Assembly: GCF_030867145.1 (NCBI RefSeq)
Contig: NC_134422.1
Coordinates: 7,133,531-7,197,530, forward strand
Source of the DNA: Opisthocomus hoazin
Taxonomy: Eukaryota > Chordata > Aves > Opisthocomiformes > Opisthocomidae
Direction of reading: 5' to 3'
Length of the DNA: 64,000 nt
The notes below the pieces were generated by a model that was not told where the DNA came from, did not search any database, and saw only the letters and a program-made list of their open reading frames with translations. Positions 1 to 13,713 of the stretch are shown piece by piece. The translations under genes were made by a program, and so were the position numbers. Position 1 is the first letter of the stretch. Every line of letters begins with the position of its first letter.

Positions 1-711
1 CAAGACAAGCTGAAGCCAGATCACCTTATTTCCACCTTCTAGGAAAGCAGGTGATGGTATTCAGGTCGCTGGGTGTGTGCTTCTCCTCTCTACAGTGCCA
101 TTTTATGGTGTTTGGAGAACAGAGAGCTGTTTCATCTGCCCAGAGTTTGAACCCAGTGACCATTTCTCCGGGACTGATTCAAAAGGAAAAATTTCTCTCG
201 TGTACAGAGGAGGAAAGATCTGATTGACTAAATGCGCTGTCAGCGTGTAAAACCAGGATGACAGTCTGCCTAGGTTCCTTGGAAAAAGCAAGGTGCTTTT
301 CAATAGATTTCTCTGAAAGAAGTATAGCTCTTCCATTAAGTTATTTATTAAGAATTTTCCCTGATAAAAGGTCCTGTGAGGCTGTGCTAGACATGTGAGG
401 ACAATGTCTGGATTCAGAAACATGTGTTTGGTATATCCAGATGCATTAACAAAAAAGGAGGACTCAGACAAGAATTTCAACCTGCGTACCTGGAGAGTTT
501 CTTCCCATCCTTGCAGCCCTTCCCATTGCTTTGTGGATGCCTCAGTGGGTCTAGAAGGAGGCAGGCGCAGTTCTAATGATACAAAGCTTCGTCTTGGTGT
601 CTTCACGTTCAAGGCTGCATCCTGAGGCTTCACATTTGAGTCAGATTACTAGATCCTGGTCCATGGAGCACAGGACTGATGCATTGCCACTACCATAGTA
701 AAGGAAGCAAT

Positions 712-739
712 GAAAGAAAGAAAGAAAAAAAAAAAAAAA
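712..739. repeat. GAAA repeats merging into a poly-A tract
   Basis: Three GAAA units lead into a 15-base A run. It is a simple repeat with no gene context. Confidence 0.9.
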
Positions 740-1867
740 CCCACACGAAAAAAAGCCCCAAACAGAAATAGAAGCAGTTAGTAAGTTGTAACGACATTTT
801 GCATTAGTCCCAAAGAGCTGAGTGCCTTGAAATACTGTGCCCAGGCTTTGCTTATAGAAGTTTAAGCACGTGGAAATAGCACAGCAAATCATGATAACGC
901 CGGTGGGTGTTCAGAGCTGTCATAAGATTTCTCAGGCATATTCATTAGTTTCTTTTCAGGGGGTTATAAGCAGCATGAATTAAATAACAGATTTTTTTTG
1001 TAACCGTTGCCACTTTTTAATTTTCCATATGACAACTCCCTTTTAATTTCTCGTTTGGACCAGCAGACCCCGGTGCAGAGTTATTGTGCTTATGCTGTCA
1101 ACAAGCTCCGCAGACACACACAGAGAGTTCTGTCTGTACAAGCCAGAGTGGAAGCAGAACGCTGCTTCACAGTCAACATAATCAGCAAGCAACGGCAGAA
1201 AAAAAGGGTGGTGTTTTCAAAGGTAGATGGTGTGGTCTTTAAGGGACTTTAGTTTGCTAAACTTTATTTACTTTTAGTGGACTTTCCTCAGGGGTATTTA
1301 GGATTTCCAGAAAACAAATTATAATATTGCGTGTATTTTAAAACAGAAATCTCTTGTGCTCTGCTTATAGACCTAGTTTGGTATGTGTACACTTCCAGAA
1401 TAAATAAACCCCCCATGGAGTTTGGTTATATACTAGGTATAAATTTGGGCTTGATGAAAAGTTCAGGAGTTATGAAATGCTCGGAAGCCAGCAGATGCAA
1501 ACCAGCAGCAGCCTTGACGGCCGGTGATGGCAGCGCGATGCCCCCAGCCCACCCAAGGGTTGGGAAGCCCCTGCTCCGCGAGCCCGTCCCCTGCACAACC
1601 CCCGGCTGCGGTGGCTTTGTGGCTCTCCTGCCAGGAGCTTGCGGTTCCCGCGTCTGCACGTAGTGACGGCGTGCGTCCTTTTTTACTAAAATCCTGCACT
1701 AGAATCTAAACCTAGAGTAATTCAGCCATTGTTAACCTAAATATGCCATCTCATGTTTCATTCAGGCTTACTGCAGCACGGCTGTTTCTCACTGATTGCA
1801 GCTGAAAGGAAGACAAATCAGGCTTATTATGTTTAAGGGTTGTGAATATTTTTATTTTTTAGTTTTT

Positions 1868-1940
1868 CAGTGGGCCTGATTCTAAAGTGGTAACCATTGC
1901 GACCAGAGTAAATTGGGAGCAATCACCTTGCTCCTCATCG
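1868..1940 (+). repeat. possible ancient amniote interspersed repeat
   Basis: GTGGGCCTGATTCTAAAGTG followed by GACCAGAGTAAATTGGGAGC resembles the GGCCTGATTCTGC...GTGTAAAT...GGAGTAA pattern of old CR1-like or SINE-like elements in reptiles and birds. The match is short and recalled by eye. Confidence 0.3.
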
Positions 1941-2289
1941 TCATTCACCCTGCGGTTAAACTAGACTCTCACTCATCGGAGTGAAAGGTGCCTGAGCCTT
2001 GCATACTTGACTCAGTACATAACACAGTGGAGTATTTAGCGGAGCAGGGACTGAAACACAAGTCTGTCATTCCCGTGAGTGCCTCAACGGGAGCCTGCAG
2101 AAAGTGGCTGCTGTCACTTCTTGCTTTCTCTCTCTTCTCCTGTTTATATAAAAACTGAAGCAGGGGGAGAGTTTCACTTTACCCAGGAGAGAAACTTGGT
2201 GTCAGGTCACCATAATGGGAGATCTGGGGTTCAATCCCACTGGAGAGATCAGGCGTCGAATCGGATATCTGTGAGATGAATGAGTTAAG

Positions 2290-2575
2290 CTGCTGGAAAG
2301 GCTTTCCTTTACGAAGGAGGAAAGCTGGGACTCTTCAGCTTGGAAAAAACATGATGCGGGATGTGACAAAAATGTATACAATCATGAATGGCAGGGAGAG
2401 GGTGAGCAGGGACTTTCCAGTCCCTCTTGCAAAACAAGAGCAGGTTTAAAACAAAAAAAAGGAGATAATTCCCACCACCCCCCCCTTGTGATTTAACTTT
2501 GGACTTCCTTGCCAGAAGAGGCTGTGGATGTTGAAGATTTAGGTGGGTATGGGGAAGACCAGAGAGTTCTTTTAA
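2290..2575 (+). mobile_element. old CR1-family LINE 3' fragment
   Basis: The order of motifs is that of older CR1 subfamilies: GGGACTCTTCAGCTTGGA, then ACAATCATGAATGGCAGGGA, GAGGGTGAGCAGGGA, ACAAGAGCAGGTTTAAAAC, and TTGCCAGAAGAGGCTGTGGA. Divergence and small indels point to an ancient copy. Sequence to about 2760 may be its remaining 3' end but has no clear CR1 tail. Confidence 0.6.
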
Positions 2576-5500
2576 GGATTAGGGAATATGGAGAAATCAC
2601 CCTTTGCACAGGAGGTGCAGGAACTGCAGGTTGTTGGAGGCTGCCGTTATGTTCAAGTAGTGGGTATGGATACTCCTGCCAGCGTAGCACAGAGAGAGCT
2701 GCTCTGTTCCTGCCGTTCCCGGGGCTGCTGCCAGAGGCAGAGCAGTGAGCTATAACACCCTTGGCCTGAGCGCTACGGCCGGTTTTGCATGGATGAGGGA
2801 CTGAGGAGGGTGTCATCTCCTCCCTTCCCCCACCTGTGAATCCTGAGCTTGGGCTAAGTCCTCCTGCAAAATTGGGTCCCTGTGGGGCAATGCTGAGCCA
2901 GCAAATCCTCCAGGATATGCACAGGAGAGAGCTGCCGTGTGCCAGGGGAATGTGAAGTCTGACATGCTTCTCTGCTGCTCACGAGCAAAACTTCACACAT
3001 TTGCACATCGCATGTCACCCGCAGAAGTGATTACAGGCCTGGGATACCTTCAGCATAGGCTGCAAGCTGAGACTTGACTACCTAAATGCTTTCATAGATC
3101 CATCCCTAGAAACACTTCAAGGTCACCCGAAGATGCCATAGTAAAAGATGTCTGAAATCCGTCTTGCCCACTGGGACCATCCTACTCTTACAATTATTGG
3201 CATAAATGTTTTAATTTTTACAAAGATTCAGCAGCATTTAGGAAAAAATAGGTTTGTCTTCGGTAATGCTTGCTTTTTATTTATGAAATTCCTAGCATAA
3301 ATAAAGTCTGGTTACTGTAAACCTGAAAAACACAAGGCTTTAAAGACATTTTTTTCAGATCATGGTAAGAACAACCTTGATGTGGTTTGCCAAGCTTTGA
3401 ATTATAATGTATGTCATCAGTAGTGTAAGTTGTTATAATTTACTTCTGACATTAAGATCTTGCTTTTGGGCATATAGTTGCAAATGTATCCTATTCACTT
3501 TCTTACTTTCTAAATGCCCTTCATGTTTCAGTAAGACAATCCAATCAAAACTAAAGACCAAATGCACTGTAAAACAAATCAAGCATACAAACAATTCTTA
3601 AGCGTTCCTTTTATACGTTAGCTTGCTTGCCCAAGGCTTCTGAACTTCCTCAGCTATGTAATCATGAAGCATACAGAAGTTTTCAAAGGAAACACTTATA
3701 CCATATATTTGATGTGTTGCTCTGGTTGGAATTTGTAAAAAGAGAATCACACAGATAAGAATTCATCATAAATCTAACCAGCCTGGTCTAAGACTCATGG
3801 CTACTGAGCATCCTTATTCAAAATGGGTTTTTTTCTGATTTTTCTGAAGTTACAATTTAAAAGAATAAGCTTTATGATCACAGCACTTTGGAGGTGACTA
3901 ATTATGCTGAGATATGCAACCCCTGATGAAACAAAAGTCCCCCACAAGGAGAGATGCTTTAATTTAATGATAGTCATAAAGCCAATTTTTAAAGCTATAA
4001 AAGTCACTGATTCTCTGTCTTTAGCCTTAGGCTGAATCACATATTCCGCATGTGCTTTCCATCAAAACTATTTCATGTTCTGCTTGTAAGGGCAGAATAT
4101 GTGTGGGTTTGCCTTTTCCCACCCTTCAGTGCAAAGCATATGATTTTTTTCACCAAGGATCCATGAAAAACCCTTAGAAATCCATGGCGGGAGTTTGGTC
4201 TTCATTAAAACTTGACATGAACCTGTGCTGCAGAGGCGCTGGGGCCACAGCCCCTTTGCACCATCGTGGCAGTGTGAGCGCACGGGCCCCGGTCTGGCAG
4301 TGGCTGCCGGAGTTTGCAGAGCATCCACATTGCTCCATTCGTTTCACCTGGCAGCTGAAACAACCGCTGGGGATATTTGCAATCCTGGCGTTAATGACTC
4401 GGTTGCCCACTGAGGCATGGCAAGGAGCAGTGGCTTAGAGATTTCCAGGACAGGATCTGCATTCAGGGAGACTGTGGACATGTGCTTGCAAAGCCCCTCT
4501 GAATCTCTGGAAGAAATCACCCCCCTAAAAAGCCACCACCAGAAGGACAGGGTTGTGTACTGACAGACAAGCTACCAGCGGCTGGGACTAAGGCAACAGG
4601 AATCCTAACTGACTTCACTGGGTTGGGGTTTAAGCTGATAAAGAAGAGGATTAGATTTTCCCTGTGCGATAACCATCTCCCTGCCCTCCTCGGCTGCAAA
4701 TAATTAAATGAATTTCAGTAAGTGTGACATAAGATCAGATCCCAAGAGCTCCTGCCAAAGAGCACTTATAAGGCATGAATTAAATAAAGGCTGAAGTACT
4801 TTTAACCAATCAGCCAGTTTCTCGCAGAGAGCCAGGAGCTTCTTCATTTAGGAACCTGACATTTTGCTCAAGTTCTGCTGAGCAGAACAGATCACACCAG
4901 TTAACGCGATAATGAAGAAGTGATGGTGGTATTTGCACTTGACTCGAACGTCAGCATAAATTCTGCTCCTCGTCCAGATCAGTACGACTTCCCTGAAATA
5001 AAGCATGTTTCAGCCTCATTAACCAATTTAAGATGTGAAATGAAATGAGATAAATTTAAACTTAAATCCATCATAACCAGGCTGGCTTTAAGAGTTGGAT
5101 TCTCTGAGTCGGTAAGGATGCTTCCAGTAACTCTTCCTGTAAGGCAGTCTATTCTGGGTCTTTTAATGGGACCAGCTACCCCCCAAAGTTTAATTGTAAA
5201 TATTCAGATCAGCTATGTAGACTTTTGCTTTCTTAATGTTACTGCCACCCATGAAAACTTGCAGTATTCCTGCATTAGAGTTTCAGGCAATAAATGAATT
5301 TTAATGTGTTAAAATGGTACATTTATCATTTAGCTGCCAACACGGAATTAGAACAATAAACAGTTTTAAAAATAATTACTGCACTTTCAAATAGCCTTTG
5401 TTTCAAACTATAGATCTCAGTTGTGTTCATACTGCATGGTTAAAACTATGTTTAAATATTTTCGCTTTTCAACAAGATGGCTACCCAGAGTGAAGGTCTG

Positions 5501-8500
5501 AGGAATAAAAATTGTAATTAAAACCTTGAAAGGATGTTATGTCTGCTAAGTTACTTGTTGTGAGAACTGCATCGTGGTTCTCGAGGCTCAGCCTGTTGGG
5601 ATTAGCCAAATAGGTGTAGTTTCTTCATAAACTAAATCATTTTCTCTCAGCACTAGTACAGCCAAATGTAATACTCAAAATAACCTGTTTCTAAGGGGTC
5701 ACCTCTATGTGACACCCCTGTATTGGTGTCATCAAAATTAATAGGAAAACTTGCCTTAAGCTTAATTGGTATTTTAATGCCTACATTTTTAAATTACTTG
5801 AACACTTTCTTAATTAAACTGGAACATTAAAAATGAAACTGCTCTTTATTTTTTGCTGTTTTTCTAATATTAAAATATTTCAAAGATAATTGCAATCCAT
5901 ATGGAAGAGTGCTTTCTGTAAAAAAAAAAAAATTAAAATCTTGTACTCAATACTACATGTTAATTATAAGAAAGAAACAGCTGGGGGGAAAAAAAGTAAT
6001 GGGTAGTCCAAAGGCCAGCAATGATTTCACCTGAATGATTGAACATGGCAATTGTTTCCCAACTGTTTAGATTGTAATCTCATTGTGGATTTGTATTGCT
6101 TTCACTGACTATATCTTTAATATCTGCATGGACAAATGCTGTTGTGGCTGTTAAGACATTTTAGGAAACTTTTATCTTCCATCACCATTGTCACAAGCTA
6201 AAGGTCCAGACACCGTAAGCTGATGGTTCAAACTCATCTTGCCAAAGCAACAGGCTGAAAAAATATATCTGTTTTTCTTACTGCTCATTTTAAAAAAAAT
6301 GAAGTGAATGATGAGACTTTTCAACCTCAATAAAGTCACTCTTTCCCTCAGCTTGCAATGTTTGTGGAGATTTATTTAATGGATAACTTCTGACATCTTT
6401 CTAATCTATGGATCATTTATTGTGTACACGTATTTTAGCATCTACCCTGTTCTTGCATCCTCACTCACCATCCTGAAACTAACCATATTCAGCAAATAAA
6501 CCGTATACTTGTGTTCACTGAGCAGTATTACAGGTAGCGATGGGAAGGTGTTATTGAGCTTAAATTAATGTACCGGTTCATTAAAGATTTTAGAGCTATG
6601 TGCTCGTATTTGTTAGAGACAAAATGTGAGCCGATTCCAGTAAAAAGCCTTTCACACTCCAATAGATGCGACCGAAGTCACCTCGGCTTCCAGCTCACAC
6701 AAACCTAACCCCCACTGAGCTGTGGTTTCTGGACATTAGAGAACTTTCTGCTGGTTGTTTTAACCTGGTCTCATTTTCTTTCAGGTACACCAGTGCCAGT
6801 TCAGAGAGACTCCACCTTGGCCTGTGATATTTTCAGTTTTGTACCAGTGTAAGCAAGACCAGAGTCAGACCCTGCTTTCTCTCGGATGCGTCGAACCAGT
6901 TTTGGCATCGTGCAGCTCTTCATACAAAGAGCTGGCGGCTCACCGTAGAGTACCAGGCTGCAGGAGGTTTGCCCATCTTTTCTTCTGAATCTATTTAAGG
7001 TTGGTGTTTTCTTAAAGAAAAATACATTGCTCGTGCCAACTAGAAAACTGGACTTTTACTTCCATCAGAAATTTCTTCTTTTATTTTCAGTTCTAAGGGC
7101 CCCGCTTCTAAAGCATAGCAGTGCACATCAAATTAAGTGGGCTGTTTGTGAGATTCAGCTCTGAAATTATAAATACCCTCTGAGTTTGTATGCGAGTAAT
7201 ATTCTTCAGAGACATTTGTACTCCTCCATTTTTAAAATGGGGACAAAATGGAATTCCCATCGTCTGCCAAGCTCAGACCTATTGCTGTCTTTTCTCTCCT
7301 AAACCTGCTTTCTGCTCTGTTGCTAGACCAGCCTCCCTTGTGAGCCTCTTCCGAGAGAAGCGGCAAAACAGGCAGAACTGAAGGTGAGACGGAGCAAAGG
7401 TGGTGGTTTGGCACTTGCTCATGTCTGATCTTCTGAGTAGAGCTGCTGTTTTCCCTCAGAAGAAACCAGAACAGCAGATTACGTGCTCTGCAGCCCACGT
7501 CGCCCACGGTAGCTGCAGCCAGGTGCTGCTGCCCTGCTCGCCGCAGCCCGATGCCCATTCCTGCATCCCGGCCGGCTGTGCAGCAAGTGCCACACCGGTC
7601 ACTACAGGGGAAATCCTCTGGGACAGCTTGTTCCATCCTGCACACCCCAGAGTGGGGCCGATGGCCTGTCCCTGGGCGGGGGACGCAAGCTGGAGACACG
7701 CGCTCCTCTTACATTGACAGAAATGGGAGAAATTCTGCTGCCTTCAGTGCTTTAGGAGAGGCGGCGATGTTTGACTTCCTGGTTCTTGCTGCTGTTTTTT
7801 TTCCCTATTCTTTACCCAGCAAAATAACTTGGACAGCTGGAGCGCTCAGAAAAGGCCTCGCTTTTCCTCCCAATTAATTACGCAGCTGAGTCCGTGGTCT
7901 TTGATGTTGTTGCTGTGAATACTGATAAAACTTGAGGAGCTTTAGAGCATGAAAGTTGCTGCAACCAGTTTTCCTTGCTGTTTGTGTGTCAATACACTAT
8001 CGAGTCAGCAATTATCCTAAACCTTTATTGCAAGTCAATGCAAAATACAGGAAATAATTCTCCGTAGTAATTTTTTTATAAGACCCTTTGCAAGGTCCCG
8101 CTCCACATGCAAATTCACATGTGCTTGCTGGGTTTTATAGCGTTCCTGGAATTACTGCTCAAAATTTTTTACTGTTATTTCAGATGCTGGTGAGATACCC
8201 TGGTAAGGTTAGGATTCAGGAGGGAAGGGCATCTCCGCCCGGAGACACTCCTGACCAAGCAGTGCCTGGCATTGCTGGCAGAATTTACCACTCTGTGCGA
8301 TATTGCCGCTTTCTGCATTCGCAATAATGTGGCTCTTCAACACACTGGAAAAAAAGGTTCTGCATTTAAAAATGCCACAGGAGTGAAGATTAAGAAAGCA
8401 AGCGCAGATGCCCAGCTGTTGAAAGCAAAAGCGGTATGAAATTGGGGGTGGGGGGCAGAATTAGCATTCTCCTCACACGCTCACCGCCTGCTCTAATCAC

Positions 8501-11500
8501 AGTGCAGGCATTATCAGTGAGCGTTGAATCTTTGTATTATTTCCAAGTTTCCTCTATTGTCAGTCATTGCGACAAAGTGCAGGACAATCTGACACTATGA
8601 TGAATCACTCCAGACATTGAGTTTTCACATGGCTGTCAGATGATCTCAGTAGGCTGTGTCACCTGAAAATGCCACAAGACTAAAACCGTGTTGTACTTCA
8701 GAACAAAAAACGGAGTTTGGTATAAACTCCACTGATTCAGGACATAAACATGGAAGTCTGGAATGCTGGCTCAGATTTCTCTTACCCAGGAAGTCTTGGC
8801 GTTTTCATCCGGTGTGAACGAAATCAGAATCAGAGCTCAGGATTTATTAAAATGTCTTGCATGCAAATGAGGAAGATAAGTTGTTTGTGTTTTTAAATTA
8901 AATTCCTACGTGGAAGGATTTGTACTGTGTGCATTCTTTAAAATACTCTGTTCAAGACATAATGCCTGTCAAAGTATAGGGTATTTTGTCCTCGTAGTTT
9001 TGGTTGTGTAGATAAAAATGAGTTTCTTGCAGTTTCTTTTTCCTGCATGGCAAAGTTATCTGCCAGGCTTTTTATTTTCTCTGTGGTTCAGGTAAGATGT
9101 AGCTGTACTGATAACTGATTGATATATAGTCAAATGCAAATATGCTTGTTTAAGCACATGCCTTGCCTTCATGTATATTTGCTTGTTGGTGCTATTGTGA
9201 GTCCAGCCCAGAAGAGCTTTGCTCTCTCCCACATTATTATTCACAAAGGCAGCTTTCTGAGTTATTTCTGTTCCTGCACAATATTCATGATAGCAATTTG
9301 ATACCTTAGCAGTTTCAAGGTTATCAAGTGATTGAAAATCCTACTGCTTACTTCAAGGTGTAACATATAAACTGTACTGCCATCCAATCTAGTAATATAA
9401 TAGTTTTTCTTAATGCCTTTCATGAACTCCTGATTTAAAGTGTAAGCTAACTTCAGAAAGGGCTTATCAGTCCCAGACTTCGTCAGTGCTGCTCGGCTGT
9501 TGAATACAGTCCCCTGAGTTTGCATCACTGCATGTAGCACTGAAGCAGGCAATATTTAATCTTTTTCAGAGATATTGATACATCAGCTCCTGAATGAGGA
9601 CATTAAACCGCAGTCATAATGAGAAACAAAGAAGTGGTTATTTATCTCACGTGTTCAAGGGCTAGCGCTCCTTGGGTATGAATCTCATGAGCAAGATTCA
9701 CAGATTGTAGATCATGGGGATTAACTTTATACTGAGGAACAGCTACGGAGCCATAAGATACAGTAGCGTTCGTTAACGATGAACAAATAAATGCCACTGA
9801 ATGCTTAATGAGGACATTGAAGAAAAGCCCATCATTTCTCAACCTGTTTTGGAGGCTCCCAGCCACCCACTGAATTTTGGCTGCGGAGGTAGTTTGGGTG
9901 GTTTCTGATTGGTGGATGGTGTTGCTTGATGGAGTTTGCATGGTGGCATCTGCTTAAGTAACAGATGTCTGTGCCACTAAGGTGCTATGTTCTCACTTTT
10001 TATATAGAGAGAAATTGCTTCTCAAAGAGTTTTTATTGTCTTTATGCAAATTAAAATACAAAATTCCTCTCCTTAAAGGATCCTCATTATGACAAGAACC
10101 TTAAATAATCATAAATACATATGCAGCCTCATAAAATCTTTTGCTCTTTGGATATCAAGGAAGTTCCTTCTGTGCTGCCAATTGTGCATGAAATTAGTTC
10201 TTATTTCAGCTACCAGTATGAAGATACTAACTTTTATTAAGTGAAGCCTCACTGGGTTTCTAAACAAATAGTGCAGAATAGTTGTTTGTGCCAAAGTATT
10301 TCAAGGAGGAAGTTTTGCATTCTGTTTCTTAGGCAGTACTGAAGAGTAAGATAGAGCTCTGTACTTATTCCCTAGAAGCCTAATGACAGAAATATATATG
10401 TTTTTTATCTTTCCTTTGCCAATTTTCTTTAGTAGGCAAATGCGTGACGTCTTTAAGGTGGGGTCTTTTTTGTCCTTTTGTTTTTTATTTTTTTTTAACC
10501 AGGGATTGAAATCAGGAAGGAATCAGGACTAGAAAAATGGTCACAGATGCCAGCCTTCTTTGGGCTGAGTGAGAGGTACCCAAGTCCTTACGTTCCTGGT
10601 TCATCTCGCATCATAACTTTGCGTCCGGTATGACTTAGTGCCTTGCATGGCATCAGATTCCCCATCTGTTTTGTTGATTTCCACTGACAGAAAGGGATGA
10701 AGGATCTTTATCCTTTGCATTACCTATGTATGGACCAAGCAAGATGGCAGGTGCTCCATAGCACGACACCTTCAGGCAGGGTGAAAAGAAGGGCTGCTAA
10801 GGGAGGCCATGGCCCCAACCCAATTTGCACCAGACCCCGAGGCAGCTAAGACTGTACTGTAACAGGATGTTTGGGGATTTTCTCCTGTGGGCAACACAGT
10901 TCAGGACAACAGCTCCTGAGCTGGACAAAGTGATCCTTGATGAGGAAGGATAGATGAATGTACTAATACCACATTAGAGCATCTACCAACTGCTTCCAGG
11001 CCCTTTGCAAAAAAAATGTATGGAGTTCAGTCAGCATTGAAAAGCACCTGCCTGTCACCTCATCACCCTTAGGCAGAACAAATTGCCCACAAGAACCTCT
11101 CAGGTCAGCCTTGGCTGTCAACCCCAGGGATGATCCGGTTGCTGCCACCCCTCCCTGCCACCCACACAACGGGGGCAAGCCAGGCACAGGGCTGCTGCTC
11201 AGGGGAATGTGCATCTATGCACCTTCTCTTCCATCACCTGGGCTCCACAGTCACCAAACCTATGGTAAGCTTGAGACAAATGGCTAAATTCTTGCAGAGG
11301 GGAGAGCCTGGATCGTTTCTGATCTTCTCATGTAGTTTGTGCTTGGTTTTTGTCCTTTCAGAATATGTTGTATTGAGGGAAAATAAATTGAAAAATAAGA
11401 TGAAGGGAACAGAAATGTGGATCTTGATTTTTTCCTACCTGTGGGATGTGATGCTGTCGGAGTCAGAAGCCAAAGTCTGTTCAGTGTTTCAATGGATAAA

Positions 11501-13607
11501 CCTTATTTTAGATTGATATTTCTGGTATGACGTTTTCCTAACAATATTTTTTTCACATATCTACCCAGTAGACTGAGTAAGGAGGTGGTGGATATGCGGT
11601 ATATTAGTGACCTGATGGCAACAACATTAATAACATAGAAGTGTGCTTTATTCTGCTGCTAGCGCTTGCATCTGTTTCACAAACATTACCAAGATAATCA
11701 CATTCTTCCTGCATCTGCTTTGCTTTAGCTCACACAGATGATTCAAGGGTAATGCACCTTGTCTAAGCTAATTCTAAATACATGCCTCAAACACAACAAA
11801 AAGTGCTTGGTGGGTATTTTGACCCAATGCACTACATCAAAGTAACCAAGTAAGCTGTAAATGCTTTGAATAAAATTGGACAAAAATTGGAATTTGTCCA
11901 GCTGTATTTCTGACTGCCAGTTGTTTGAATTTTAAACTTTCCCTTATGTGAATATATATCAAATTACTGTGCAACCTGTGAGTTATTTAGGTGGTCCTAA
12001 AGTGAGAGCTGTGCTAAGAAATAAAATATACAACAACAGTGTACTCTCAGGTCTAAGATGAGTCCTGGAACTGAGACCTGACCTTTTCAGTTAACCCACA
12101 GGTTATCAAAATTACCTATATGGGATGACACCTTTGAGATGACGCACCTAACGCCGAGGAGCTCGGAGCCCTCTGGGTCCAACTCACGGGGACGTTGTCT
12201 GGTGGATCCAGACATGAACTCCTGAAAAATGGAATCATGCAGATGATTGTTAAAAATGGGGTTAAATCAAATTAAGAGAAATTGATAAACATAGTTAATG
12301 ATGTACTTAATAAAAACAGAATGTGTATTACTGATTTTCAGTCAACAAGAGGTCACACCGCTGGAGCAAGCCTTACATCCTCGCTGAAGCTGTGCTTGTT
12401 GCACACTACATACATCAAATCCTGCTTTGTATGGTTAAGAAATATCAGTGACCATTAGTATCAGCAGCTTCTGTTAGGTACTGTCATCAAGTAATAATCT
12501 AAGATGTCAGAAGCTTGAAATGACTTCATTAGAACAAGGATCAGAAGAGAATTTATGAAGACATGATTAGTATTTCCTTTTCAAACTTCATGCAGATTTC
12601 TTGGAGGAACATATGCTGAGAGGTCTCTGTTAGCACTTGGAGCCAAGAGGAGTCTCCTTCTCAACACTGGCTACCACGTGCCATCTTCTAAAAAGTATGC
12701 CGTATGGTTTCAGATAGCTAATACTACATTAGACATCATTCCATTCATGAGTGTGATTTCTTACAATTGTAACCCATTTTAAAATGTTACTATTACCAAA
12801 AATCAGGATGATAGATCCATTTGTAAAAAAATTGTTAGCACTATTCCTATTTGCAAATACATTCACCTAACAGATTTTATCGGTAGAGCTTAACTTGTGT
12901 TTGACTGATGTTACGTTGAAGTGAAAATAAAAATTAGGATTTTCCAACCAACTCCTGAGGTTGTACAAACAGCACAGACAAGTCTGAATCCCTTCTAAAA
13001 CAAAACCAGCTTGTATGTAGCAGATCAACATTTGGAAACACAAGATGACAGAGGGGTCTGAAACAGGTCTTTATTTCTCATCTTTCAATGCTAAAATGCA
13101 GAATTTGGCATTTGAAAACAAAGGCAACAGAAAACGAGCAGAGTAAAAAGGGAGTTTGTCTCCAGCAGGAAAATTATTCAGTGCTACGTAAAGTCATCTA
13201 CGAGTTATATTCTTGCTGCACTAATAAATAGTTATGAAACTATAGCACAAGTCTGACTTGAAGAGAATCCTTGCTTTATCTTGGAGAACTTCATCAAATG
13301 GCGGAGTGTTTGTCCCAAGGTTAAGAACTGCTTCAACAGTAATGGATTTGATCGTTCTTCTCACCAACATTAGCACTGGGTTTTGGGGACTCATTTCTAA
13401 TTTAGCCCAGTATAAGTGTGAGTTAATTTACGCCTATTTTATTTTTCTCTGCTCTCACTTGTGCACGTCACTGATATTTTGCTTTCCTGCCTTTGTGTCT
13501 CTGTTGTCCTTACAGTTCTGCTATCTATATATTTTTTTAACTCAAGACTTTTATAACATTTTAATTACTGCAATTCCTCACGAAAGCCAATAGAATTCCA
13601 TCAGTAA
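2576..13607. other. intergenic DNA, no gene recognised
   Basis: Long AT-rich, stop-dense stretches, notably 4.7-7.19 kb, alternate with small GC-richer patches such as 7.49-7.70 kb, where overlapping frames of about 100-155 codons occur on both strands. None resembles a known family or has a plausible exon border. I see no RNA gene. Confidence 0.6.
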
Positions 13608-13713
13608 CCTGATGGAGTTGAAGATGTCCCTGCTCATTGCAGGGGAGTTGGACTAGATGACCTTTAAAGGTCCCTTCCAGCCCAAACTATTCCATGATTC
13701 TGTGATTAATCAT
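13608..13713 (+). mobile_element. CR1 LINE 3' tail fragment
   Basis: It contains GAGTTGGACTAGATGACCTT and TAAAGGTCCCTTCCAGCCC, then ATTCCATGATTCTGTGATT, the characteristic CR1 3' end and tail repeat. Only about 100 bp remain. It runs directly into the LTR that begins at 13714, so the LTR inserted at or beside the tail. Confidence 0.88.

Larger units (their letters stand above)
1..2289. other. intergenic DNA, left edge
   Basis: No coding exon was recognised. A simple GAAA/A tract is near 0.7 kb and a possible old repeat near 1.87 kb. Short open frames overlap on both strands around 1.43-1.70 kb, where the DNA is GC-richer, and none has family similarity. Confidence 0.6.

Noticed and set aside
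2217..2250. GGGGTTCAATCCCACTGG, a tRNA B-box-like motif
   Set aside because: No matching A box, anticodon arm or acceptor stem could be folded around it.
7232..7699. Minus-strand open frame of 155 codons
   Set aside because: It has no family similarity, overlaps plus-strand frames over the same GC-rich patch, and is best explained by low stop density.
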